Source: Terrilactibacillus tamarindi (GTDB taxonomy: Bacteria; Bacillota; Bacilli; Bacillales; Sporolactobacillaceae). From it: a DNA stretch of 64,000 nucleotides. Position numbers and translations under genes: made by a program. Where the stretch lies: positions 34,797-98,796 of the forward strand of contig NZ_WNHB01000014.1 of assembly GCF_009718825.1 (NCBI RefSeq). The letters are read 5' to 3'. The notes beneath the pieces were generated by a model. The model worked only from the letters and a program-made list of their open reading frames with translations. It had not been told where the DNA came from and ran no database searches. This document shows, in pieces, positions 9,257 to 18,042 of this stretch (the first letter of the stretch is position 1; each line of letters starts with the position of its first letter).

Positions 9257-10063
9257 TTAGTTACGTTTTAAGTTCGTTAACTCTTGCAGGATTTGGTCAG
9301 CTGTAGTAATGACACGGGCATTTGCTTGGTAGCCACGTTGAGAAGTGATTAAACCTGTGAATTCATCTGTTAAATCAACGTTAGACATTTCAAGAGCACC
9401 TGATTTGATGTCGCCTTGACCAGTATATTCAGCTGCGCCTGAGTTAGCTGAACGTGCAAAGAGAGATCCTCCTACCTTCTCTAGTCCTTCTGGATTGGCA
9501 AAAGTAGCCACTCCAATCTGATCTAATCTTTCTAGTTGTTGATCGGATTTTCTAATTCCTGAAATAGTCCCATCAGAACTGATCGTTATGGAACTATAAT
9601 CATTTGGGTTGAAATTAACCGGTGTACCATTTTGACCATTACTTAGAACTTTAAGTCCCTCTGAAGTGACTAGATCACGATTTTGGTCTAAATAAAAATT
9701 TCCTGCTCGAGTATAATACGTGTTTTTACCATCTGTTACTTGAAAATATCCCTCACCTTGAATCATTAAGTCAAGTGTACGTCCCGTTGTCTGAGCATTT
9801 CCTTGAGAGGCTATGGTATCAATAGAGCCAATTTGTGAACCAAGCCCAATCTGTGAGGCATTTGTTCCACCAACTCCGCTTGTATTTGCGGTTGACTGAG
9901 ACGGTGTCGAACTCGTTAACGTTTGGTTAAATAAATCACTGAAGTTCGCTCTTCCTTTTTTAAAGCCTGTTGTCCCAACGTTTGCAATGTTATTACCAAT
10001 AACATCAAGTTGAGTTTGATAGTTTTTTAATCCACTAACACCAGCATATAAAGATCGTAACAT
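9257..10063 (-). CDS. flgE: Flagellar hook protein FlgE (called flgG in the older B. subtilis annotation)
   Basis: A rod/hook-family protein of 268 aa. The N-terminal block (residues 1-40) carries LDVIGNNIANVGTTGFKKGR, the C-terminal block carries SNVDLTDEFTGLITSQRGYQ, and the middle holds LDLMIQGEGYFQV. Position directly after the scaffolding gene flgD and the TIGR02530 gene identifies it as the hook protein of the Bacillus operon rather than the distal rod protein. The length is close to the 264 aa of B. subtilis. Confidence 0.93.
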   Translation of the reverse strand: MLRSLYAGVSGLKNYQTQLDVIGNNIANVGTTGFKKGRANFSDLFNQTLTSSTPSQSTANTSGVGGTNASQIGLGSQIGSIDTIASQGNAQTTGRTLDLMIQGEGYFQVTDGKNTYYTRAGNFYLDQNRDLVTSEGLKVLSNGQNGTPVNFNPNDYSSITISSDGTISGIRKSDQQLERLDQIGVATFANPEGLEKVGGSLFARSANSGAAEYTGQGDIKSGALEMSNVDLTDEFTGLITSQRGYQANARVITTADQILQELTNLKRN

Positions 10064-10140
10064 TTTATTTTCCCCCTTAGTTTAGGTTGTATCTGTCAGT
10101 CAACAACCTTTGGCTTCCTCAGTGTATGTAGGTCCAGCCA

Positions 10141-10536
10141 TTAAGCATCATTTAAAATAATTGTTCCATTAATATTTGTAAAAATATGAGCTTCCGCTTC
10201 TTTCCGATTCATTGCGGTGATCACCGTATTTTTAGGTGCGCTGACAACAAGTGCAGCATCTTGCGTAATAATAAGGGAATCCGTAATCCCTTTATTTTTT
10301 GCTTCTATGAGTTTTGAGTGAATCTTATTCCATTGTGCGTTTGATAGATTAATATTTCTTTCATCCATCCTCTGTTTAGCATGTTTTGAGAGCTTCACCG
10401 GAAGTTGTTCTAACTCATTTGCTAAGACTTGATCAAAATTAGATGTTTTTTTCGTTTCACTTTTTTTTATATTATTTTGTTTAATCCCTTGTTCAATAGG
10501 GAATGGGTGATATAGATAATTATTGATTTTAGACAT
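10141..10536 (-). CDS. Flagellar operon protein, TIGR02530 family
   Basis: A 131-residue cytoplasmic protein with the motif [18 protein letters not shown] followed by [20 protein letters not shown] and [14 protein letters not shown]. These are characteristic of a small family found only in Gram-positive flagellar operons between flgD and the hook gene. Its molecular role is not known to me; position suggests a hook-assembly function. It overlaps flgD by eight bases. Confidence 0.85.
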   Translation of the reverse strand: MSKINNYLYHPFPIEQGIKQNNIKKSETKKTSNFDQVLANELEQLPVKLSKHAKQRMDERNINLSNAQWNKIHSKLIEAKNKGITDSLIITQDAALVVSAPKNTVITAMNRKEAEAHIFTNINGTIILNDA

Positions 10537-10993
10537 TTATATCATGCCCTTCCGATACAGTGACGATTTGAGAAGGACTTAAGGTCTGATTATCATTTGT
10601 TAAATATTCTACCGATCCGTTTTTCATGGTAACGCTCTTAATTGTGCTAGATATCAACTGGGTTGTTGTATTTCCTTCATCATCTGTTGATGGGCTATTC
10701 CATTCAATTTGTTTACCAATCATAGTTGACAAATTAGATAATTGATTTTGTGATTGACCGTTAACAAATTTTTCAAGTATGCCATTCATATTTTGCGTTT
10801 GTTCAAGGGTTGTAAATGAAGCCATCTGTGCGATAAAACTTTTGTCATCCATTGGTTGGGTCGGATCTTGATTTTTTAATTGTGTGATAAGGATTTTCAA
10901 AAAATCATCTTTACCTAAGATGCCATTTGATGTACTTGTGTGTTCAGATTTTTTAGGTAGGTAATAATCATTAGAAGCCGCTTCAACAACCAT
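10529..10993 (-). CDS. flgD: Hook cap / hook assembly scaffold FlgD
   Basis: FlgD caps the growing hook. The 154 aa contain the family signature [20 protein letters not shown] followed by [19 protein letters not shown] in the first 75 residues. The short C-terminal part is the compact form usual in Bacilli. A strong ribosome binding site (AAAGGAGG) precedes the ATG at 10993, and fliK ends three bases upstream. Confidence 0.95.
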   Translation of the reverse strand: MVVEAASNDYYLPKKSEHTSTSNGILGKDDFLKILITQLKNQDPTQPMDDKSFIAQMASFTTLEQTQNMNGILEKFVNGQSQNQLSNLSTMIGKQIEWNSPSTDDEGNTTTQLISSTIKSVTMKNGSVEYLTNDNQTLSPSQIVTVSEGHDINV

Positions 10994-10996
10994 TTT

Positions 10997-13822
10997 TTAT
11001 ACCTCCTTTACTAAGAAATCGTGAAAGTCAGGTTGCCATGTTTCTATTTCTACTTGAGACGACTGACTTTTTTTATGACGGCGTTTTTGTTGTTCTCGAT
11101 TTCTTTCTTCAGAAAAGTTCTGATTAAAATTCTCTTGATTAGTTGGCTTATACTCGTTTGGCTCATGTTTTAGGACATGGAGTTCATGAACGACAATATC
11201 ATTGGACATCAATATATCCTTAAGTTCATGAATACCCGATTGCAATAATTTCTTAGTTCCGTCAGACTCTGAGAATATATTTGCAGATAATCCATTTTCG
11301 TCTTGATTTAAAACTATGTGGATCGTTCCTAAATGGCTTGGATTAAGCTTAATGATTAGTTCCTGCGAGTTTATAGTTTTCAAATCAACGTGAGAATTTT
11401 CTAGCCATGCCACTAATTTGTCATTTATTTGAGTTGACACAGAATTTGTTGTGGCTGATGGATTATTTTCATGGATTGAGAGTTGTTCAATCTTACTCGT
11501 TTGGCCATGAAGTGACTGAAATAATGACTTTTTATGATCTAATTGATCTTCTTTATGTGTCGATTTCTGGCCTTGTTCTTGTTCTAATCTCAAAGTTTGA
11601 CTTCTCGTAAATCCATGTTTTAAATTGCTAGAATGGTCATGATACCCATTTTTAACCGTGTTTTGACCTTGTTTCCTATCCATTGTCTGTGAATGAAATT
11701 CGGTAAACCTAACATCCTTTTGACTTGATTTTTCAGGCGAGTACGTTTGTCTTGCGTCTTCGAGTTTATCTTGTTTGCTTCCCGTAATCATTTGAATAGA
11801 TGAAACTGAATGAGCTTGAATACATTTTTGTCCTTCTTTAACCACTGCTTTTTCATTCAGTAAGTTAACTCCAAGTGTTTCCTTATTTTGTTTGTCAATT
11901 TGAGTTGAGACTGAATTTGTCGTGGCAGATGGATTATTTTCATGGATTGAGAGTTGTTCAATCTTACTCGTCTGGCCACGAAGTAACTGAAATAATGACT
12001 TTTTGTAATCTAATTGATCTTCTTTATGTGTTATTTTCAGGCCTTGTTCTTGTTCTAATCTCGAAGATTGACTTTTCATTAATCTATGATTTAAATCTCT
12101 AGCATAATCATAGTGCCCATTTTTAACCGTATTTTGACCTTGTTTCTTATCCATTGTCTGCGAATGATAGTCGGTAAACCTAACATCCTTCTGTTTGAAA
12201 AAGGTTTGCTCACGATGTTCTATTAATGTTTCTTTTTCAACCATAGAGGGTGTTTTAAAAAATCTATTTTCACCTACGATTTGATTAAGATTGGGATATT
12301 GTTTATCCGTAATTAGGTCCTTAACATTTAATTGATGCTTCATTGTTTCATCATGATAAGGTATCGATTGGACTGAATTTTGTAAAGAAGCCTTTTCATT
12401 TGTCTTCTTCGTTGTCCGATTCTCACTAAGCAACGACAGGATATTTTTTATATCTTCTGAATGAAGATAAGTTGATTTTTCATAAGTCTTTTTATTTTCA
12501 TGATTGAGATTTGTTTCATTTTTATCCGGCTCTCGAACGTTAATTTGAGAAGATTGTGTATCAATTTTTTTGGATGCTCTGTCTTCATTAACACGACTTG
12601 ACTTTGACAAATTAGAAATAATTTTTGATTTTGAATCTATTTCTATCCCGTTCACAAACGATTTCTCTTCTGGTATTCTCTTATCTTTCAAAATAGAAGA
12701 ACAGTTGAGTTGTTTATTATCTATTACATGTTCCTTTGAGAAATTATTGAATTTATCTTCACGTACTAAATTGAGATTATTCCTGGTTATTTCTCGATTT
12801 GAATGTTCAGTTTGGTTTAAAGTAAATCCATCCATCTCTTTAGTTTTATTAAGTCGATTTTCAAGAATCAAACCGTCAACATCTTTTTTAATCTCTTTTA
12901 ATAAAGGACTTGGTGGGTGATACTCTACTATTTCTTGATTCATACCTTGATAACGTTTTCCATCAGGTCCTTCATTAGGATGACTAACCTGGTTGATCTC
13001 ATCTCTCATCACTGTCTTTCTAAGAGGCAATGTAGGTTTTCCCATTTCTTTTACATGAGAACTAGTTTGATCGGCATTACCTTCTCCACTATGTTCGAGT
13101 CGATGAGTAAACTTTTCATCTATAGAATCTTTCTTTGACTCAATCATCGTTTCGTTTTGCGATTTAAACTTTCTCACAGTTTTCACCGATTCATGGTTAA
13201 TATGATTCGTCACTCTCACGTGATTGGGTGGATCGTACTTAGAATGATCTACAAGCTTACGGTTATCATCCAACCTAACAGGTTGTTGTCCTTGTTCCGT
13301 AACGGGAATGTCACGTGGAATCATATCGACTTCCTCTTTTATCGAGCGAGTTAGATGTTTTTCTTGCTCCGAGTGAGAAGGGCCTTTATCTTTCTTAAAA
13401 AGATAAGGTCTTTTTTCGCTCTCTGAAGATTTGTTCTGAAAGACTTCATTCGTATTCTGCGTATCAGAAATCGATTGTTTAGGTCCGATCTTCTCATTTT
13501 TTAAGTGATCGGATGGAGAACGATGACGATTATCTAAATCTGAATTTCCAATGTCTTTATGAGCATTTTCATCAATAAGAGAGGATTTTTTTAATTCTTT
13601 AAGGGTGATATGATCAATAGATTTTGGTCCGATCGCATCATTAAGCATCTGATCTTTTTTAAAATTCTCTGTTTCACCATTTTGATTAGTTGATCCCTTT
13701 TTCATTTTCATCCAACTCTGAAAAGTTACCTGAGGACTCATCTTTAATTTTGTGGATCTCTTTTTATTCGATAATAGGTTTGACTTAACCGTAATTTTCT
13801 GTGCGATGGTTTTCGACTGCAA
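10997..13822 (-). CDS. fliK: Flagellar hook-length control protein FliK, expanded and internally duplicated
   Basis: FliK measures hook length and triggers the FlhB switch. The conserved C-terminal Flg_hook domain lies at about residues 790-890 (ELIIKLNPSHLGTIHIVLNQ, then LLQSGIHELKDIL). The rest is an extremely polar, Lys/Glu/Asn/Ser-rich, probably disordered chain. At 941 aa it is about twice the length I recall for B. subtilis FliK. Two 99-residue segments encoded at 11898-12193 and 11427-11722 are close copies. The start is a TTG at 13822 placed behind AAAGGAGGTG; the in-frame GTG at 13831 lies inside that site. No frameshift is seen. Confidence 0.92.
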   Translation of the reverse strand: MQSKTIAQKITVKSNLLSNKKRSTKLKMSPQVTFQSWMKMKKGSTNQNGETENFKKDQMLNDAIGPKSIDHITLKELKKSSLIDENAHKDIGNSDLDNRHRSPSDHLKNEKIGPKQSISDTQNTNEVFQNKSSESEKRPYLFKKDKGPSHSEQEKHLTRSIKEEVDMIPRDIPVTEQGQQPVRLDDNRKLVDHSKYDPPNHVRVTNHINHESVKTVRKFKSQNETMIESKKDSIDEKFTHRLEHSGEGNADQTSSHVKEMGKPTLPLRKTVMRDEINQVSHPNEGPDGKRYQGMNQEIVEYHPPSPLLKEIKKDVDGLILENRLNKTKEMDGFTLNQTEHSNREITRNNLNLVREDKFNNFSKEHVIDNKQLNCSSILKDKRIPEEKSFVNGIEIDSKSKIISNLSKSSRVNEDRASKKIDTQSSQINVREPDKNETNLNHENKKTYEKSTYLHSEDIKNILSLLSENRTTKKTNEKASLQNSVQSIPYHDETMKHQLNVKDLITDKQYPNLNQIVGENRFFKTPSMVEKETLIEHREQTFFKQKDVRFTDYHSQTMDKKQGQNTVKNGHYDYARDLNHRLMKSQSSRLEQEQGLKITHKEDQLDYKKSLFQLLRGQTSKIEQLSIHENNPSATTNSVSTQIDKQNKETLGVNLLNEKAVVKEGQKCIQAHSVSSIQMITGSKQDKLEDARQTYSPEKSSQKDVRFTEFHSQTMDRKQGQNTVKNGYHDHSSNLKHGFTRSQTLRLEQEQGQKSTHKEDQLDHKKSLFQSLHGQTSKIEQLSIHENNPSATTNSVSTQINDKLVAWLENSHVDLKTINSQELIIKLNPSHLGTIHIVLNQDENGLSANIFSESDGTKKLLQSGIHELKDILMSNDIVVHELHVLKHEPNEYKPTNQENFNQNFSEERNREQQKRRHKKSQSSQVEIETWQPDFHDFLVKEV
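11427..11722 (-). repeat. fliK internal direct repeat, copy 2
   Basis: The second copy of the 296-base repeat, encoding KDVRFTEFHSQTMDRKQGQN through ENNPSATTNSVSTQI. It lies immediately before the conserved C-terminal Flg_hook domain. Most differences from copy 1 cluster in the middle, at about 11595-11640. Confidence 0.93.
11898..12193 (-). repeat. fliK internal direct repeat, copy 1
   Basis: A 296-base segment inside fliK that recurs at 11427-11722 without net insertion or deletion. By hand alignment about 34 bases differ, so identity is roughly 88 percent. It encodes the segment starting KDVRFTDYHSQTMDKKQGQN and ending ENNPSATTNSVSTQI. Copy spacing is 471 bases, a multiple of three, so the frame is kept. 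Confidence 0.93.
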
Positions 13823-13875
13823 TAGTTTCACCTCCTTTCAATTTAAGAATGATAATCACAAAAATGAAACCATGA

Positions 13876-14517
13876 TTAAGGCGTTTCATTTGAAGGACTA
13901 GATGATGTTCCCGCGCTAGAAGGATCTGTTGTATTGCCAGTGTTACCTTCCTGTTGATCCGATGGTTTCAGTAATTTCGTTATATCCGCTGCTTTAGCTG
14001 GATCCATATTATTTAAAATTTGTGCTTTTGTTTTATTGTCAAGCATGTTTATATAAGCCGAAGCATCGTCAATATTCATTTTTTCAAAGATCGCAGCTGC
14101 TTTTTCTGGATCCATATTGCGATAGGTTTGATTAACCAAATCCGCTTTTGATGGACTTGTTTGTGATTGATCGGTTTGATTCGTTTTTTTAGTTGAACTT
14201 GCTTCTTGAATCTGCTTATTTAAGGCATCAATTTGATCTGATTTTTGAGTGATTTCATCACGCAACTTATTAATTGTTTTTGATTGTGATGCGATTTCTC
14301 TTCTCATGGCCGTTGCATCATTTGGAACGGTGTTGTCTTTAATAGCAGGTTGGTTTGTTTTTTCCGTTTTTCCATTGATCAAGCTTTTCATTTCTGCCAT
14401 TGGGTTTAATCCAACAAAGTTCATAATCAGCAATGTTAATATGCCTAAAAACATGAGAGGAATAATAATGACAAGTAGCACTTTAATTATCTTTAATGCA
14501 GGGCTTGTCTTCTCCAT
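13876..14517 (-). CDS. ylxF: MotE family protein (YlxF), flagellar operon membrane protein
   Basis: A membrane-anchored protein of about 213 aa. One transmembrane helix at about residues 12-34 is followed by a coiled-coil (DAMRRE...LNKQIQE) and an MgtE-N-like domain with paired repeats YRNMDPEKAAAIFEKMNIDD and LNNMDPAKAADITKLL. The C-terminal tail is Ser/Thr/Gly-rich. Position between fliJ and fliK matches ylxF of B. subtilis. The ATG at 14517 and the GTG at 14523 are both possible behind AAGGGG; I prefer the ATG for spacing. Confidence 0.87.
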   Translation of the reverse strand: MEKTSPALKIIKVLLVIIIPLMFLGILTLLIMNFVGLNPMAEMKSLINGKTEKTNQPAIKDNTVPNDATAMRREIASQSKTINKLRDEITQKSDQIDALNKQIQEASSTKKTNQTDQSQTSPSKADLVNQTYRNMDPEKAAAIFEKMNIDDASAYINMLDNKTKAQILNNMDPAKAADITKLLKPSDQQEGNTGNTTDPSSAGTSSSPSNETP

Positions 14518-14539
14518 TTCCACATAACCCCTTAGCCGT

Positions 14540-14977
14540 TTATTGTCTTATAAACTTTAGTGCACCCGTTTCGTCCATCTTTTGCAATTCTTTCTTTTTT
14601 TGGTTCATTTTATGATGAGAAAGCTGCGACTGCTTTAAACGTTCATATTTTTTAATTTCTATATTTTTTCCTTGTAAAATATCTTGAAATTGTTCTAAAC
14701 GTTGCTTCACTTCTTCATACTGTTTGATTTGTTCTTGTATCTTCCTATCAAACGAATCAATCGTATCTAATTCACGCGTGATCTGATGAATGGAAATAGA
14801 TTCGTTAAATTTTTCTTGCAAAGAAGATTGAATGGTATTCTTTTTTTCTATTAATTGAAATAAACGATGCGCTAATTGCTCAAATAATTGATAGACAGTT
14901 TGATATTCTATTTCTAATTGCCTTTTTTCACTTTCTGCTAAATTCAAAACCCGTTCTAAAGAAAACTCAAACGCCAT
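14540..14977 (-). CDS. fliJ: Flagellar export protein FliJ
   Basis: A coiled-coil protein of 145 aa that forms the central stalk of the FliI ATPase ring and escorts export chaperones. The start AFEFSLERVLNLAESEKRQL is typical, and the rest is almost continuous heptad-like helix rich in Glu, Gln and Lys. It overlaps the end of fliI by 11 bases. Confidence 0.92.
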   Translation of the reverse strand: MAFEFSLERVLNLAESEKRQLEIEYQTVYQLFEQLAHRLFQLIEKKNTIQSSLQEKFNESISIHQITRELDTIDSFDRKIQEQIKQYEEVKQRLEQFQDILQGKNIEIKKYERLKQSQLSHHKMNQKKKELQKMDETGALKFIRQ

Positions 14978-16292
14978 TTATACCACCCTCTCCAAATTGA
15001 TGTATCAATTGGGATATCGATTCTTGTTGAGAAATGGATTTTTTCTCATCCTGTTTTAAAAATTGTAGGATAGAAGGATAATGTTTCACAGCATCATCAA
15101 TTTCCTTCGAGGTTCCAGCTTTATATGCCCCAATCTGAATGAGATCTTCTGAATCGACATATTTAGCAAGTAACGACCGAAATCGATTAGCCACCATCCG
15201 ATGATCTTGATCTACAATACCGCTCATTACGCGGCTTACACTTTTCAAAAGATTTACGGCAGGATATTGCCCTTTTTGAGCTAAAGCTCTATCCAGAACA
15301 ATATGACCATCCAAAATTCCTCTTGCGGTGTCTGAGATCGGTTCATCTAAATCATCTCCATCAACAAGTACCGTATAAAAAGCTGTAATTGATCCATTTT
15401 GATCTGTTCCTGTACGTTCTAATAACTGTGGGAGAAGAGCAAACACAGATGGTGGATAGCCTTTTGTTGTTGGAGGTTCACCGACTGCAAGTCCAATTTC
15501 ACGTTGGGCCATAGCAACCCTCGTTAAAGAGTCCATCATCATCAAGACATTTTTACCTTGCGACCGAAAATATTCCGCTATCGCAGTAGCCGTCATCGCA
15601 CCTTTTATTCGTTTAAGTGCGGGTTGGTCACTCGTTGCCACAACGACAATTGATCTTGCCATTCCTTCTTTTCCTAGGTCCTTTTCTAGAAATTCCCGGA
15701 CCTCACGACCCCGTTCTCCTATAAGCGCAATGACATTCAAGTCTGCTGATGTATTTCGAGCAATCATACCCATTAACGTACTCTTTCCGACACCACTACC
15801 GGCAAATATACCAACCCGTTGCCCTTTTCCGACTGTTAAAAGCGCATCAATTGATTTAACTCCAAGTTCAAGCTTTTCAGTAATTCTTGGCCGAGTTAGT
15901 GGATCGGGCGGCGATTGACTTGTCTGTACTTGGTCAAATCCATTCGGAATTTCAAAACCATCTAAAGGATGACCAAGACTATCACATACATGTCCAATTA
16001 ATTTCTCACTAACTTTTATTTGCAGAGGTTTTCCTGTTGTTTCGACTAGACTTCCTGGTGCAATTTGTGTGACATCTGTATAAGGCATAAGCAAAATATT
16101 TTCGTCTCGAAAACCTACCACTTCAGCCTTAATTTTCTTATTGTTTTTTTTAATTGTTATGATACATACATCACCGATGGACGAAGCAGGTCCCTTAGAT
16201 TCAATCAGTAACCCAACTACTCTTGTGATTTTTCCAAAGCGTCGATACGTATCAATGGTTTTAATCTGTTGTGTTAAATCTGCTAAGTTCAT
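14967..16292 (-). CDS. fliI: Flagellum-specific ATPase FliI
   Basis: The ATPase of flagellar type III export, related to the F1 beta subunit. The Walker A motif GSGVGKS is at residues 165-171. Other landmarks are the GERGREVREF block, Walker B-type LMMMDSLTR, and the conserved VGEPPTTKGYPPSVFALLPQ. The length is 441 aa. The ATG overlaps the fliH stop by four bases. Confidence 0.97.
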   Translation of the reverse strand: MNLADLTQQIKTIDTYRRFGKITRVVGLLIESKGPASSIGDVCIITIKKNNKKIKAEVVGFRDENILLMPYTDVTQIAPGSLVETTGKPLQIKVSEKLIGHVCDSLGHPLDGFEIPNGFDQVQTSQSPPDPLTRPRITEKLELGVKSIDALLTVGKGQRVGIFAGSGVGKSTLMGMIARNTSADLNVIALIGERGREVREFLEKDLGKEGMARSIVVVATSDQPALKRIKGAMTATAIAEYFRSQGKNVLMMMDSLTRVAMAQREIGLAVGEPPTTKGYPPSVFALLPQLLERTGTDQNGSITAFYTVLVDGDDLDEPISDTARGILDGHIVLDRALAQKGQYPAVNLLKSVSRVMSGIVDQDHRMVANRFRSLLAKYVDSEDLIQIGAYKAGTSKEIDDAVKHYPSILQFLKQDEKKSISQQESISQLIHQFGEGGINGV

Positions 16293-17035
16293 TGGCTTTC
16301 CTCTAAATGATCTAACAACTTGGATTTAATAACGGATAATTGAGTATCCACACTTGCATCAATTTTTCCAAGTGGTGTTTCGATCACACAATCGTTATCG
16401 TTAAAATCCATGTCACAGTGGATAAAAAGTTGAGATTGTTTCATGTACGTCTGCAGTTCATCAAAACAGTCATTTAAATAGTCAAACCACTTTGGAGAAA
16501 CTGTGATATGGATTTCATTCTGATCTTTCACTTCATTTACAGCTTTCTTAACGAGACGGGTCCAGTTTTCTTTCTCGCTTTCTAATGATGTAGAAATAAT
16601 TCTTTCTGCAATTTGTATGGATAAAAGAATGATATCTGGTTCAGCTTTCGATAGGATCTTTTGATACGTATGGTTGGCTTTATCGATAATGTTGCCTGCT
16701 TCTTTCAATTTGCCTGAATAAGTCTCATATCCTTCTAACTCACCTTTTGCAAAACCATCTTGATATCCTTCTTGACTTTTTTCTAAAACCTGTTGTTCAC
16801 AGTATGCTTTGAACTGTAATTCCTCTTGTTTTCTCTCTTCCAATTGTTGTTCACTTAGTCTTTTTGCTTGCGTGAGAATTTCATCAGCCTTTTGCTGGGC
16901 TTGTTGGATGATGATTTCAGGAGTCAGTTCAGCATCTGTTTGGTTAATTTCTTGGAGTTTGATAGTATCTAGCTTAATGATTTTTTTCTTTTCTCTATGA
17001 AAAGGCGACTTAATGACATTAGACAATAATATCAT
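16289..17035 (-). CDS. fliH: Flagellar assembly protein FliH
   Basis: Peripheral stator of the export ATPase, holding FliI at the C-ring. The 248 aa comprise a basic N-terminus, a long Gln/Glu-rich coiled-coil (about residues 40-115) and a V-ATPase-E-like C-terminal domain with IAERIISTSLESEKENWTRL. The ATG at 17035 lies directly against GGGGGAG within the end of fliG; a TTG at 17026 has better spacing, so the start may be three codons later. Confidence 0.9.
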   Translation of the reverse strand: MILLSNVIKSPFHREKKKIIKLDTIKLQEINQTDAELTPEIIIQQAQQKADEILTQAKRLSEQQLEERKQEELQFKAYCEQQVLEKSQEGYQDGFAKGELEGYETYSGKLKEAGNIIDKANHTYQKILSKAEPDIILLSIQIAERIISTSLESEKENWTRLVKKAVNEVKDQNEIHITVSPKWFDYLNDCFDELQTYMKQSQLFIHCDMDFNDNDCVIETPLGKIDASVDTQLSVIKSKLLDHLEESQ

Positions 17036-18029
17036 CTCCCCCGCCGCGTGCGATCACAATTTCGCCGGCATCTTCAAGTTTTCGAATGATATTAACGATC
17101 CGTGTTTGTGCTTCTTCCACATCTCGTAATCTTACGGGTCCCATAAATTCCATTTCTTCACGGAAAGTTTCTGCCATTCTCTCTGACATATTCGAGAATA
17201 ATACCTTTCTCACTTCTTCACTGGCTGTTTTCAATGCAAGGACAAGATCTTCATTATCGGTTTCTCTGATGATGCGTTGTATGGCACGATCATCAAGGAC
17301 GATAATGTCCTCAAAGACAAACATACGATTTTTTATCTCATCGGCTAGATCGGGATCCTGCGAACCAAGATGATCTAAAATGTTTCTCTCAGTTGTACGA
17401 TCAACTCCATTTAAGACATCAACAATAGCGGCAATCCCACCTGTTTGCGTATAGTCCTGAGTGACCGCCGTCGAAGAAAGTTTCTTTTCTAATACACGTT
17501 CCACTTGGCTGATCACTTCAGGTGACGTTCGATCCATTGTTGCGATCCTTCTAGCTATATCTGCTTGACGTTCTTGAGGGAGTGCTGACAGAATTTGGGC
17601 TGCTTGATCTGGATTTAAATAAGATAGGACTAAAGCAATTGTCTGTGGATGCTCCTGCTGAATAAAATTCAAAATTTGATGGGCATCTGTCTTTCTCATA
17701 AAGTCAAAAGGTTTAACTTGAAGTGTCGATGTTAACCGATTGATAACATCTATTGCCGCTTCAGGCCCAATGGCTTTCTCTAATATTTTTTTAGCGTAGC
17801 CAATTCCACCTTGTGAAATGTATTCTTGTGCCATGGCTGTTTGAAAAAACTCATCAACCACTTGTGCCTTTGTATCCTTATCAATCGTTCTGACTTGAGA
17901 TATTTCGAGAGTTAAATCTTCCATTTCCTGATCGGTTAAGTGTTTGAAAACTTGAGCTGAGACCTCGGCACCTAATGTAATCAATAAAATAGCCGCCTTT
18001 TGTCGTCCTGTTATCTCTTTATGCTTCAT
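17019..18029 (-). CDS. fliG: Flagellar motor switch protein FliG
   Basis: Rotor protein that couples ion flow through MotA to rotation. The 336 aa include the N-terminal FliF-binding domain (TGRQKAAILLITLG), the middle-domain EHPQTIA motif that contacts FliM, and the C-terminal torque helix with the charged run DREETDNEDL-type residues (IIRETDNEDLVLALKTASEE). A strong ribosome binding site (AAGGAGGG) precedes the ATG. Confidence 0.97.
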   Translation of the reverse strand: MKHKEITGRQKAAILLITLGAEVSAQVFKHLTDQEMEDLTLEISQVRTIDKDTKAQVVDEFFQTAMAQEYISQGGIGYAKKILEKAIGPEAAIDVINRLTSTLQVKPFDFMRKTDAHQILNFIQQEHPQTIALVLSYLNPDQAAQILSALPQERQADIARRIATMDRTSPEVISQVERVLEKKLSSTAVTQDYTQTGGIAAIVDVLNGVDRTTERNILDHLGSQDPDLADEIKNRMFVFEDIIVLDDRAIQRIIRETDNEDLVLALKTASEEVRKVLFSNMSERMAETFREEMEFMGPVRLRDVEEAQTRIVNIIRKLEDAGEIVIARGGGDDIIV

Positions 18030-18042
18030 ATGTCAGCCCTCC

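Noticed and set aside
11407..12102. Two similar plus-strand frames of 67 and 75 codons
   Set aside because: They are antisense shadows of the duplicated fliK segment; their similarity simply reflects the repeat.
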